Virus record (IMG/VR): IMGVR_UViG_3300005747_000132
Coordinates: 1-27,988 of that record
DNA from: a virus
Direction: 5' to 3' (one strand)
Length of the DNA: 27,988 nt
Shown here: positions 15,008 through 22,596 of the stretch, in pieces
Layout of the letters: each line of letters begins with the position of its first letter
Position numbering within the stretch: the first letter of the stretch is position 1
Program-made: the position numbers and the translations under genes
Notes under the pieces: generated by a model
The model's input: the letters and a program-made list of their open reading frames with translations, nothing else
What the model was told of the DNA's origin: nothing
Databases searched by the model: none

Positions 15008-18000
15008 TTATCCTAACGCTATCGAATATGTTATTGCTTCATCTACTGCTTGTGCCCTTGTTATTACATTTGGAGCAGGTATAGTACTATAATTTACTAT
15101 ACTTATTGCCACTGTATCACTTGGAGCAGTATCAAATGTTAATGTTGTACCACTAACACTAAATTCACTTGGGTTTGTATACACACCATTTAAGAACACT
15201 AACACTCCGTACTTATCTAATGCTTCGTTTGCCATTATAAAAGCGACAGTACTACCATCACCTGTAAACGAATCTACATTAGTTGCCGGAACACTTGGAC
15301 TGCTTAAATGTCTTACATCAACTATCGCACCATTCTCAACTGGATATGCAGTTGATGTACTATCTATAAAGATTAATTCTTTTCCAGCAATAATATATGC
15401 TTCGCCTGGAGTCTGCACAACACCGTTAATAGCAACCATAAGTGATTCTGCTGAGTTTGGTGTAGTTGAAAGTGTAAAGGCGTATTCTGTACCATCACCT
15501 GTAAATGATTGTTGTGTTACTGGAGTGCCATAACCAATACCTAAATAACTCCATCCACCATTTGCAAAGTATGCTTCAAATTTATCAGTTTCAGTGTTTA
15601 ATCTTACTTCACCAGTTGTTGGAGAAACTGCACGTTCTGCTGTTGTTCCTCTTGGTAATATAAGCCTACCATCTTCAAAATCTATAGCACCGTCCGCTTT
15701 AGCAGTAGTTCCGTTGTCACTTGTAATTGCTTTTTTATCTGTATCAGTTACTACAAGTTTACTTGCAGAATAACCTTTAAGTTTTACTGTGTTAGCAGAT
15801 ATAGTTTCGTATCCACTGATTGTAATGTCACCAACTTGTGTACCTTGTTCAATTGATCTTATTGCCGCAAATTCATCTTCGCTTTCATCGTAAACAAATC
15901 CAACGTTAATATCACTTCCTCTTTCAAGGATCATACCCATGTCAACTGCGTTGGCTCCACTTGCACTTTGGTTAAGCGAAATCAAAGGATCTGTAAAGAA
16001 TACGTTACCTGAACTACTCGGTGCACTTGATCCACCATCAATTAAAACTCTACCTGTTCCGTTTGCACGTAAAATTAAATCTTCGTTTGTATTAATATTT
16101 TCAATTACGTTATCGTTAATACTAACTTTGTTATCTACAACAAGTCCACCTCTCGAAATAATAACTTTTGGATAGTCTGGTGGAGTTTCTCCGTAGTTGT
16201 TACCTACATAAAATGTAAATTGGTCTGAGTCATCATTCGCAGTTTCAACAGTTACATATGTGTCACCGTCGCCATCTGTAATTGAACCACCGCCAATTAA
16301 TTCCCATGCACTACCGGACCATGCTTCAATTGATCTTAAATTACTATTATATCTAATAACACCTGTATCACCTGTTCCATACCCTACATGTCTTTGCAGT
16401 GTTGTACCTGTTGGAATTTTAATACCAACAGTACCTGTAAAGTCAACATAAGAACCAGCAGTAACATCTAATGCTTTTATTTTATCAGTTGCAAATCCGT
16501 TTGTTGAATCTAGTTCTGCGGCCTTAGTAGCACCTGTGTAAAAATCTAATCTATCTTCATCAGCACCAGGAACACTTTCTGGAATAATATAAGTGTCGTT
16601 GTCAACATCACGTACTCCGCCTAAACTTGACCAAGCAGTTCCGTTAAAGCCTTCAAATTGTGTTGTATCAGTATTAAATCTTACTGTACCTTTTAATAAG
16701 TTTACATTTCCTGTTGGACGTTCTGCATCTGTACCAACTGGTAACTTAATAGCAGTTGTGTTGTCAAACTTAATAAAATCATCTGTTAGTGGTTGTAAAG
16801 TATTTGTTCTAAAACTTGTTGCATCTAACTGTGCAGTTTCAGTACCACCTGTAAAGAATTGTAAAATATCTTCATCATTACCTGGGCCTGTTTCTGGTTG
16901 AATATATGTATCACTGTCGACATCTCTAACACCGCCCAAAGAACTCCATGCATTAGTTGCATATCCTTCAAACTGTTGTGTTGTTGTATTAAAACGTATG
17001 TGTCCTGTAACACCAGTTGGTCTTTGTATTGTTGTACCAGTCGGAATATTAAGTGCTTCATTACCAACAATATCAACATAACCTGTTTGGTTACCTTGTA
17101 GTTCTAAGTTTGCACCTGATATGGTTGTTTCTAAACCGTTGTTTCTAATTAAAACATTGTCAACTTGTATTTGTGTTGCATTAACTTGATTTTCTTCTAA
17201 GATCATAATCAAGTTAGAAGTTGAACCATCACCTCCGTAGAAGTTTTTAATGTGTGCATTTCTCCAACGTTTTGTAGTTTTACCTACATCGTATGTAATG
17301 TCTGCATCAGGAATTAAATTACTGTTAAGATCTGCATTGATTGTAATATTATCTGTATCTTGGTTACCTAGTGTAATGTTACCTTCTAAATCAATGTTAC
17401 CACTTACATTTAAGTTACCTGTAATATTAGTTTCACCTGTAGTAGGTGTTAAGTTTAAATCACCTGTTGAAGTTGAAATAGTATTTCCTGATAGTACAAT
17501 ATTACCTGTTGCAACTTGTCCTGGATCAATGATAGTAGTGTTAGCACCGTTAGTAAAATTAATACCTGACAATGAACTAACATCAAATGTTCCACCAGTA
17601 AATGTAACTGCACCTGTGTCTTGATCTACATAAAATAAGTCACCAATTCTATAATCACCAAATTGGTCAGTTGAATTATAAAATACTCTACCTGCATTTA
17701 CTTCAACAACTTCGTTTGCTTGTGCAACATCGTTATCGTTATTATCAAACTTTTTACCTGTACCAATGTATCCAAAATCATGTGAACTCATTCTTAAACG
17801 TACATCTGGACCATCTGCTCTAATACCAAACTGTCCATAAACGTTTGCTGATGCAATAGAACGCATTTCTGCGCCAAAATCTTTTCTGTCGTATCTTACA
17901 ATACTTGTTGCAGTTGCACCACTGCCTGTTGTTGCTACAATACTTTGAGGTGTTGTATCAAAACCATCTAAGCCATCATAACGTCCGTCAACAATAAGTG

Positions 18001-19687
18001 TATCACTTCCGCTTACGCTTTCAACTGTACATGTTGTTACTGTTGATCCGTCAGTTGATGTAAATGTAACTACATCACCTGCTAGGAATGTTCCTGTAAT
18101 GCCGCCTAGTTGAATTTTAGTTTTACCATCATTAAACGTACCTGCTGTTCCTGCTAGACCTGTAATACCTTGTTCAGCAAAGTAAATGAAACTGTTAAGC
18201 CATTCTGCTCTACCACCTTCAGTAATAATAATACCTTTTGAATTTGGAACAATAAGTGTTACACTGTCAAACAACATTGCCGCTTCAATTGATCCTGAAG
18301 CAATAGCACTACCATCTATAAGAATACCTCTACCAGCGTCCCCTGCATCATAACCATAAGGATCATCTGATCCGTTAGTTCCAAGTCTAACACTTGAACC
18401 AAAGTTTAATACTGTAACATCTTTAATATATGCTGAACGTCTTGAAATACTTGCGTTTGGTTGATAACAAAAAGCATAACCTGTTGTACCACTCCATTCC
18501 ATTTCTCTTACTGTTAAGTTTTCAACAGTACAATCACCATTCATTCTAAAGAAGTCGTTTGTTCTTGTAGCCGCTGTTGGTTTTAATTGTGTAGCACGTA
18601 GTCCATGTCCAGTAATTGTAATACCCTGTGGCAAATCTAATGGAGCAACTTCTTCAAAAGTACCTGCACCTAATCTAATAGTATCTCCAAATGTTGCAAC
18701 AGATATTGCATGTTTTAGTGTAGCAAAGGCTTCGTTAATATCTCCGCCGTCATTAGCGTCATTACCATTTTTTGTAACATGATAAACATTACCTTCTTGT
18801 AATAATAAATTTGTGCCATTAGCAAGTACTAGTCCTGTACCAGAACTGTTTATGTTAATGTTTGTGTTTGAATTTGTTGCGTAAATTCCTGTGTTGTCTG
18901 CATCGCCATCAACTAGAATATTTCCAAATCTTAATTCGTCGCCTGTTAAGTTTACATTACCACCTGAAGTAATTTCAAGTCCGTAAATGTTTACAACTCC
19001 TGTACCGTTAGCACGAATAATTAAATTTTCGTTAGTGTTTTGTGGTTGTATTACATTGTCAGTGATTTGTAGATCGCCAATATTTGCTTGATTAGAATCA
19101 ATAGTTTTCCAACGCTTACTTGGATTACCTAAAACATATTTGTTTGATTCGTCTGGTAAAATATCACTTACAACATCTGCATTAAAAGTAATGTTGTCTG
19201 TGTTTCCGTCACCTAGTGTAATATTACCTGCCGCAGTAATTGTTCCTGAAGCAAACAAGTTGCCTGAAACATTTGTATTACCAACCAATTCAATTGTACC
19301 AACACCGTTTGGTCTAATTTCAACAGAAGCGTTTGAATCTATTGTAGTAATATAGTTGTCATTTAGTTCTAATGAATCAACTCTAATTTTTGAATGGTAA
19401 ATCACAGGATCATTACCTGCTGGTAATAATTCAATTGTTCCTAAGTTGGATGAAATTGTATTGTTTTGTAAATTTAAGTTACCAACGGAAACTTGGTTTG
19501 TTGCTTGTAAATTTGTTGCGTTTATAGTGCCATTAACATCTACATCATAGGCTGGACTGTTGGTCTTAACACCAATTCTATTGTTGTTTACATCTAAATA
19601 TAATAAATCCGTTTCAAACGCTAAATCTACACCATTACGTAGTAAATTTGCCTTCAACAACGGACCTGAAATTCGACCGACGGCCAT
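15008..19687 (-). CDS. Giant beta-helix tail fibre with repeated fibre modules
   Basis: This 1559-residue protein is a probable tail fibre. It opens with MAVGRISGPLLKANLLRNG, then beta-rich modules (DGNTDNITFNADV, KRWKTIDSNQANIG, NENLIIRANGTGVV) that recur near residue 770 and near 1200. Residues about 304-600 look like a right-handed beta-helix (YHVTKNGNDANDGGDINEAF). RMSSHDF with GRVFY/TDQFGDYRIGD follows near 630-690. Four copies of the P-x-GTT-x-x-R-x fibre motif lie near 877, 979, 1087 and 1344, and three D-x-D-x-DTY repeats lie between them. Two FTGDG modules (about 1394 and 1472) end the protein. The gene follows a 98-base leader with a strong AGGAGAA site and a GACTAAATA promoter. Host receptor unknown; virion location is inferred from architecture. 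Confidence 0.88.
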   Translation of the reverse strand: MAVGRISGPLLKANLLRNGVDLAFETDLLYLDVNNNRIGVKTNSPAYDVDVNGTINATNLQATNQVSVGNLNLQNNTISSNLGTIELLPAGNDPVIYHSKIRVDSLELNDNYITTIDSNASVEIRPNGVGTIELVGNTNVSGNLFASGTITAAGNITLGDGNTDNITFNADVVSDILPDESNKYVLGNPSKRWKTIDSNQANIGDLQITDNVIQPQNTNENLIIRANGTGVVNIYGLEITSGGNVNLTGDELRFGNILVDGDADNTGIYATNSNTNININSSGTGLVLANGTNLLLQEGNVYHVTKNGNDANDGGDINEAFATLKHAISVATFGDTIRLGAGTFEEVAPLDLPQGITITGHGLRATQLKPTAATRTNDFFRMNGDCTVENLTVREMEWSGTTGYAFCYQPNASISRRSAYIKDVTVLNFGSSVRLGTNGSDDPYGYDAGDAGRGILIDGSAIASGSIEAAMLFDSVTLIVPNSKGIIITEGGRAEWLNSFIYFAEQGITGLAGTAGTFNDGKTKIQLGGITGTFLAGDVVTFTSTDGSTVTTCTVESVSGSDTLIVDGRYDGLDGFDTTPQSIVATTGSGATATSIVRYDRKDFGAEMRSIASANVYGQFGIRADGPDVRLRMSSHDFGYIGTGKKFDNNDNDVAQANEVVEVNAGRVFYNSTDQFGDYRIGDLFYVDQDTGAVTFTGGTFDVSSLSGINFTNGANTTIIDPGQVATGNIVLSGNTISTSTGDLNLTPTTGETNITGNLNVSGNIDLEGNITLGNQDTDNITINADLNSNLIPDADITYDVGKTTKRWRNAHIKNFYGGDGSTSNLIMILEENQVNATQIQVDNVLIRNNGLETTISGANLELQGNQTGYVDIVGNEALNIPTGTTIQRPTGVTGHIRFNTTTQQFEGYATNAWSSLGGVRDVDSDTYIQPETGPGNDEDILQFFTGGTETAQLDATSFRTNTLQPLTDDFIKFDNTTAIKLPVGTDAERPTGNVNLLKGTVRFNTDTTQFEGFNGTAWSSLGGVRDVDNDTYIIPESVPGADEDRLDFYTGATKAAELDSTNGFATDKIKALDVTAGSYVDFTGTVGIKIPTGTTLQRHVGYGTGDTGVIRYNSNLRSIEAWSGSAWELIGGGSITDGDGDTYVTVETANDDSDQFTFYVGNNYGETPPDYPKVIISRGGLVVDNKVSINDNVIENINTNEDLILRANGTGRVLIDGGSSAPSSSGNVFFTDPLISLNQSASGANAVDMGMILERGSDINVGFVYDESEDEFAAIRSIEQGTQVGDITISGYETISANTVKLKGYSASKLVVTDTDKKAITSDNGTTAKADGAIDFEDGRLILPRGTTAERAVSPTTGEVRLNTETDKFEAYFANGGWSYLGIGYGTPVTQQSFTGDGTEYAFTLSTTPNSAESLMVAINGVVQTPGEAYIIAGKELIFIDSTSTAYPVENGAIVDVRHLSSPSVPATNVDSFTGDGSTVAFIMANEALDKYGVLVFLNGVYTNPSEFSVSGTTLTFDTAPSDTVAISIVNYSTIPAPNVITRAQAVDEAITYSIALG
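16230..17060 (-). repeat. Tandem fibre repeats of about 105 codons
   Basis: Three units in the 1559-residue fibre each combine a P-x-GT-x-x-x-R motif, an R-x-N-T/S strand, a closing W-x-x-GG, and a D-x-D-x-DTY segment (VRDVDSDTYIQPE, VRDVDNDTYIIPE, ITDGDGDTYVTVE). The first two are closest to each other, which suggests a duplication. Confidence 0.7.
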
Positions 19688-19785
19688 TGTGTTCTCCTAT
19701 AAACGGGCATCCTGTGCCACTAACCACATTACATAGCGGGTTAACCACTGTTTGTCCTGCAAACTGATTCGGTCAAATTTGCATT
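19688..19785 (-). promoter_or_regulatory. 98-base structured leader of the 1559-residue fibre
   Basis: If transcription starts six bases after GACTAAATA, the leader is 98 bases. It contains a GGAC motif, a hairpin at 19735-19749 (AGTGG, TTAAC loop, CCGCT in transcript sense), a second hairpin at 19706-19718 (GGCA/TGCC) and ATAGGAGAA before the ATG. The leader of 21681-22130 has the same length and the same ordered motifs. Confidence 0.5.
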
Positions 19786-19790
19786 AACAG

Positions 19791-19799
19791 TATTTAGTC
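19791..19799 (-). promoter_or_regulatory. Candidate late promoter GACTAAATA
   Basis: Exact copy of the nine-base motif that also lies before 21590 and 22130, in the intergenic space before the giant fibre gene. It is a variant of the T4 late consensus TATAAATA. Distance from its last base to the start codon is 104. Confidence 0.6.
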
Positions 19800-19825
19800 T
19801 TTAATGGAAAAAGGGTATAGTTGGC

Positions 19826-20293
19826 TTAGTCAAAACCGTGTATTACAACGACATCTTTACCTAGAGGTACAGCACTATCAAATCGTAAGTATTGTCCACC
19901 TTGGCCTTGTATCATAGTGTAGTTTACACCTGCAATTTGAACAACGTTTTCTACTAAAACTAAAACGTTTGCGGCTGATGCTGGTGTAGGGTTTAAAGGG
20001 CCAAACTCTTGCTCTGTAGCATCGCCTGTACCTAAAGTTTGAATTGTAATTGTATTAGGACGCATAGTTCTTGCTTCTTCCCATGCATTGTTTACATAAA
20101 ATTCAAATTCATTTATTTCTGTATTATATCTAACTTGTCCATTTTCAGGATATGCTGGACGTTCGGCTGTAGTTCCTGTAGGAACTTTTACTGCATAATT
20201 TGTACCAAGAACAACTTGACCGTTTGCTTCAACAGAAACACTAGGATCTGTGATAAGTTTAGAGTTCAATTGTTGTTTTTTAACAAATCTCAT
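19826..20293 (-). CDS. Small fibre-module protein
   Basis: This 155-residue protein consists almost wholly of two modules that are found as parts of the larger fibres. Residues about 35-72 hold the shared motif (KVPTGTTAERPAYPENGQVRY would be its span; key residues are P-x-GTTAERP, G-x-VRYNT and a closing W). Residues about 82-155 hold the TGDATEQEF module that resembles the FTGDG modules at the end of the 1559-residue fibre and near residue 72 of the 972-residue one. It could be a stand-alone fibre tip, a connector or an assembly partner. The ATG shares one base with the upstream stop (TAATG). Confidence 0.8.
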   Translation of the reverse strand: MRFVKKQQLNSKLITDPSVSVEANGQVVLGTNYAVKVPTGTTAERPAYPENGQVRYNTEINEFEFYVNNAWEEARTMRPNTITIQTLGTGDATEQEFGPLNPTPASAANVLVLVENVVQIAGVNYTMIQGQGGQYLRFDSAVPLGKDVVVIHGFD

Positions 20294-20640
20294 TACACTG
20301 CTACCGTACTGATTGTTGCACTAATTGTAGCCGGTGATGTTGTTTGTGCTACAATAGTATCTCCATTTTCAAGGACTAATCTTTCACTATCCATAATAAA
20401 AGTTTCTCCTCCAGGAATTTTAAGTTGATGTAATATTTTGTTTTCGTCACCTGCTGAACCACCATTTGGTACAATATGTAAATCTAAAAACGTGTCTGCA
20501 TCAGTTAAAACATTTCCTGCACCTGCAATATTATCTGTGTCTTGATAGTTACAAAATATCATACTTGTAACTGCCGAGTCACCACTGCTGGTGTAAAGTG
20601 TTGTTAATGTAGCATCTATAAAGTTGTTTGTAATCGCCAT
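20293..20640 (-). CDS. Small beta-rich virion-associated protein (paralogue-like to 14667-14999)
   Basis: This 115-residue protein has alternating hydrophobic strands and polar loops: ATLTTLYTSSGDSAVTSMIF, then N, a strand with DLHIVPNG, HQLKIPGGETFIMDSERLVL, LENGDTIVAQT and a C-terminal run of Thr/Ile. The order of elements matches the 110-residue protein at 14667-14999, and both sit directly beside giant fibre genes. TTAGGAAAAA lies before the start, in the tail of the 313-residue gene. No enzyme motif is visible. A fibre accessory role is inferred from position. Confidence 0.75.
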   Translation of the reverse strand: MAITNNFIDATLTTLYTSSGDSAVTSMIFCNYQDTDNIAGAGNVLTDADTFLDLHIVPNGGSAGDENKILHQLKIPGGETFIMDSERLVLENGDTIVAQTTSPATISATISTVAV

Positions 20641-20648
20641 TGTTTTTC

Positions 20649-21590
20649 CTAAAATAACATGCTATAAAGCAATGCCTTCTTTTTACTTACTAATTCATCT
20701 CTAGTACTAGATGTATTTACAAAATATAGTCCAGAACCGCCTTCTGCTTGGGTTTGAGAATATAGTTTAATTCTACCACTATCTGCACTTGGAGCCGTCG
20801 GACTTACTGCACCTTCAATACTTAATACATCACGTACAACAACTTCTCCTGTGCCGTTAGTTTCTAAAAATAAACTATTGTTTGATGTTGTTGGACGGAT
20901 TGTAGTTCCGTCTATTTGTAGTTCTTGTAATTCTGTAGTAATACCGTTTACACTAAATTTTTGTACACCGTCTACATTAATAGTAAACTGTGATAGTGGA
21001 TCACCGTCACTAGTATCAAACACTTCAGCAATAGTATTGCCTGCTGTCATTCTACTAATAGCCGCTCCTGCAACCGCAGTATCTACATACTTCTTATTTG
21101 GAATATCATCATCGTCTGTTACGTTAGTTTCATAGTCACTTGTTCCTGTAACACTAACAACAGCATTAGGAGCATTTTGTCCTAGCAATAATAAATTTTC
21201 ACCTGAAGTTTCAACTACGTGTGCTTGGATTGCTCCAAGACTTGATCCTACTTTAAATGTAAAAACACCTTCGCCTGTACCACCATTTGGTTGTAAGTAT
21301 GACAATGTATCATCAAATACAAAATTTGCTGGAGAACTTGAAGGGCCTCTGTATATATTAAGTCCTGCTTGTCCTAAACTAATTCCGCTTCCGCCTGTTT
21401 CACCTGAGTTGAGGGTAATAATATTATCTTCAATGGTCATGTTAGCAGTTTGAATTGTAGTTGTAGCACCAAGTACAGTCAAATCTCCAGTAATTCTCAC
21501 TTCTGGGGTATCCATAGTAAGTCGTGTTCCGATACTAGTGGAAGTTACGATTTTGTAATCACCTGTTACTTTAAGTACATCTACTGCCAT
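20649..21590 (-). CDS. Fibre-like virion structural protein
   Basis: This 313-residue protein has a beta-rich sequence with repeated short strands (VRITGDLTVLGATTTIQT, MTIEDNIITLNSGE) of the sort seen in phage fibre shafts. IPNKKYVDTAV near residue 165 is a conserved short step also present in other fibres of the window (KKYVDE in the 972-residue protein, KTYVDQE in the 1507-residue one). LQIDGTTIRPTTSNNSLFLE matches the NENLIIRANGTG-type unit of the 1559-residue fibre. The C-terminus (SGLYFVNTSSTRDELVSKKK) ends in a short basic/hydrophobic tail. AAAGGAT is the ribosome-binding site and a GACTAAATA motif lies 29 bases upstream. It probably leads its own late transcript covering the next two small genes. 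Confidence 0.82.
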   Translation of the reverse strand: MAVDVLKVTGDYKIVTSTSIGTRLTMDTPEVRITGDLTVLGATTTIQTANMTIEDNIITLNSGETGGSGISLGQAGLNIYRGPSSSPANFVFDDTLSYLQPNGGTGEGVFTFKVGSSLGAIQAHVVETSGENLLLLGQNAPNAVVSVTGTSDYETNVTDDDDIPNKKYVDTAVAGAAISRMTAGNTIAEVFDTSDGDPLSQFTINVDGVQKFSVNGITTELQELQIDGTTIRPTTSNNSLFLETNGTGEVVVRDVLSIEGAVSPTAPSADSGRIKLYSQTQAEGGSGLYFVNTSSTRDELVSKKKALLYSMLF

Positions 21591-21618
21591 TTGAATAAGG
21601 ATCCTTTGTTAATAGTAT

Positions 21619-21627
21619 TATTTAGTC
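21619..21627 (-). promoter_or_regulatory. Candidate late promoter GACTAAATA
   Basis: Third exact copy of the motif. It lies directly after the T-rich tail of the terminator at 21630-21657 and before the fibre-like gene starting at 21590, giving a leader of about 23 bases with AAAGGAT. Confidence 0.6.
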
Positions 21628-21629
21628 AA

Positions 21630-21657
21630 GAGAAAAGGGCAAAGCGAACTTTGCCCT
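21630..21657 (-). terminator. Intrinsic terminator with TTCG loop
   Basis: In transcript sense a nine-base-pair stem AGGGCAAAG/CTTTGCCCT closes a TTCG loop and is followed by TTTTCTCTT. It lies 24 bases after the stop of the 149-residue gene. Stem, tetraloop and T-rich tail together fit a factor-independent terminator. Confidence 0.85.
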
Positions 21658-21680
21658 CTCCTAATGTTAATAACCAACGA

Positions 21681-22130
21681 TTATGCGTCTTCTGTGAAGT
21701 CGTCGTCGTCTGTTCCAACTAGTGTATTATCGTCACCTGCTTCTTCAACTTGTGCCGCACCATCTGAAGTACTTGTGCTAAAGTTCCACGGTAGACTTTG
21801 TCCGTCATAAGCGTTTGCACCTGTTGCACTTGGAGCAGATAAAGTTGCTTTACGTCCAGTAATTTTACTTACTGTGTATGTTTCTGCATCATCCATTTTG
21901 AAAGAAATAGCCATTTCACCTGCCGCTAGTGCCGCTGGTAATTTGCCAGTTGTTAGTGTACAAGTAAATTCGCCGCCTGTGCCAATTTCTTCACACACAA
22001 ATTTCTTTGAACCTTTTTGTTTTACGATATAACCTTCTTTAACGGCTGTGCCATTATGAAAGTTTACTTTGATCTCGTTTCCGCCTGCTGTAGGTGTTCC
22101 GAATAATCTTTTGTTTAGTGGTCTTCCCAT
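21681..22130 (-). CDS. Probable virion structural protein of marine T4-like phages
   Basis: This 149-residue protein opens with MGRPLNKRLFG and a segment (VNFHNGTAVKEGYIVKQKG) with two basic patches, followed by strand-like sequence (GEFTCTLTTGKLP, KITGRKATLSAP) and a strongly acidic C-terminal tail (DDNTLVGTDDDDFTEDA). I recognise the opening as a type common beside capsid genes in marine myoviruses, where it is annotated only as structural or hypothetical. The gene has its own late-type promoter, a 98-base leader with ATAGGAGAA, and its own terminator, so it appears to be expressed as a single-gene transcript, as suits a high-copy virion protein. Basic head and acidic tail could serve electrostatic assembly; that is inference. 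Confidence 0.82.
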   Translation of the reverse strand: MGRPLNKRLFGTPTAGGNEIKVNFHNGTAVKEGYIVKQKGSKKFVCEEIGTGGEFTCTLTTGKLPAALAAGEMAISFKMDDAETYTVSKITGRKATLSAPSATGANAYDGQSLPWNFSTSTSDGAAQVEEAGDDNTLVGTDDDDFTEDA

Positions 22131-22228
22131 TTGTTTTCTCCTATTATAGTAGTCCTATCTGGGTTCTATCCAGTACGCTGTGGGTTAAACAGCATAAGTC
22201 CATTACATTATGTAATTTCCTATTTGAC
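22131..22228 (-). promoter_or_regulatory. 98-base structured leader of the 149-residue virion protein
   Basis: Predicted leader between a GACTAAATA promoter and the ATG. It has GGAC, a hairpin at 22177-22193 (GCTGT, TTAACCC loop, ACAGC in transcript sense), a second hairpin at 22159-22173 (CTGG/CCAG) and ATAGGAGAA. GGAC and TTAACCC fall within one base of their positions in the leader at 19688-19785. Confidence 0.5.
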
Positions 22229-22233
22229 AGTGA

Positions 22234-22242
22234 TATTTAGTC
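22234..22242 (-). promoter_or_regulatory. Candidate late promoter GACTAAATA overlapping a stop codon
   Basis: Exact copy of the motif, 104 bases before the ATG at 22130. The TAA inside it is the stop codon of the 95-residue gene upstream, so promoter and gene end are interlocked. Confidence 0.6.
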
Positions 22243-22524
22243 TAGCCTAGTAAACAAATGCATAAGATGTACGGAACTAAAGTCTTTTACAAGACGATTA
22301 ATTTTAGCACATTGATCTTTGTGTTCTAATATTACACTGTCACGTCTTTGTTGTCTATATTTTAATTCTATACTACTGAGTTTGTTTATTTCACTACGCA
22401 TTCCGCTACAAAACTTTACAATATCAAATTTAAACTCAGGTGCTGTTTTTGCAAGAGTACGTATCTGAGTTTCTACGTCAGGCCAATCTAAACTTGATGT
22501 TATTTCTTTGATGCTCTCTTGCAT
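22237..22524 (-). CDS. Small hypothetical protein after gp23
   Basis: I do not recognise this 95-residue protein. It is rich in charged residues and looks mainly helical (MQESIKEITSSLDWPDVETQ, then a basic stretch YRQQRRDSVILEHKDQCAK) with no membrane segment. It lies between the gp23 terminator and the leader of the next gene, on the same strand as the structural genes. There is no visible ribosome-binding site, and a GATAAATA octamer ends six bases before the ATG, so the message may be leaderless. The stop codon lies inside the next promoter. Coding status is supported by length, fit between signals and lack of an opposing frame; function unknown. Confidence 0.65.
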   Translation of the reverse strand: MQESIKEITSSLDWPDVETQIRTLAKTAPEFKFDIVKFCSGMRSEINKLSSIELKYRQQRRDSVILEHKDQCAKINRLVKDFSSVHLMHLFTRLD

Positions 22525-22529
22525 ACAAA

Positions 22530-22537
22530 TATTTATC
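22530..22537 (-). promoter_or_regulatory. Candidate late promoter GATAAATA at the start codon
   Basis: Seven of eight bases match the T4 late promoter TATAAATA. With T4 spacing the first transcribed base would be 22524, the A of the ATG. It follows the gp23 terminator closely. Confidence 0.45.
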
Positions 22538-22542
22538 AGTCA

Positions 22543-22572
22543 TAAAAAAAGGGCGACCAAAGCCGCCCTTTT
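22543..22572 (-). terminator. Intrinsic terminator after gp23
   Basis: In transcript sense AAAAGGGCG pairs with CGCCCTTTT across an eight-base loop and is followed by a run of T. It lies 25 bases beyond the gp23 stop. The same stem also has four T on the plus-strand side, so weak activity in the other direction is possible. Confidence 0.88.
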
Positions 22573-22596
22573 CAGTATTTCTACTAAGTCTAAGAC

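Noticed and set aside
17250-17624. Plus-strand open frame of 124 codons opposite the 1559-residue fibre
   Set aside because: Same kind of shadow: composition follows the opposite-strand beta repeats, and no ribosome-binding site or known motif is present.
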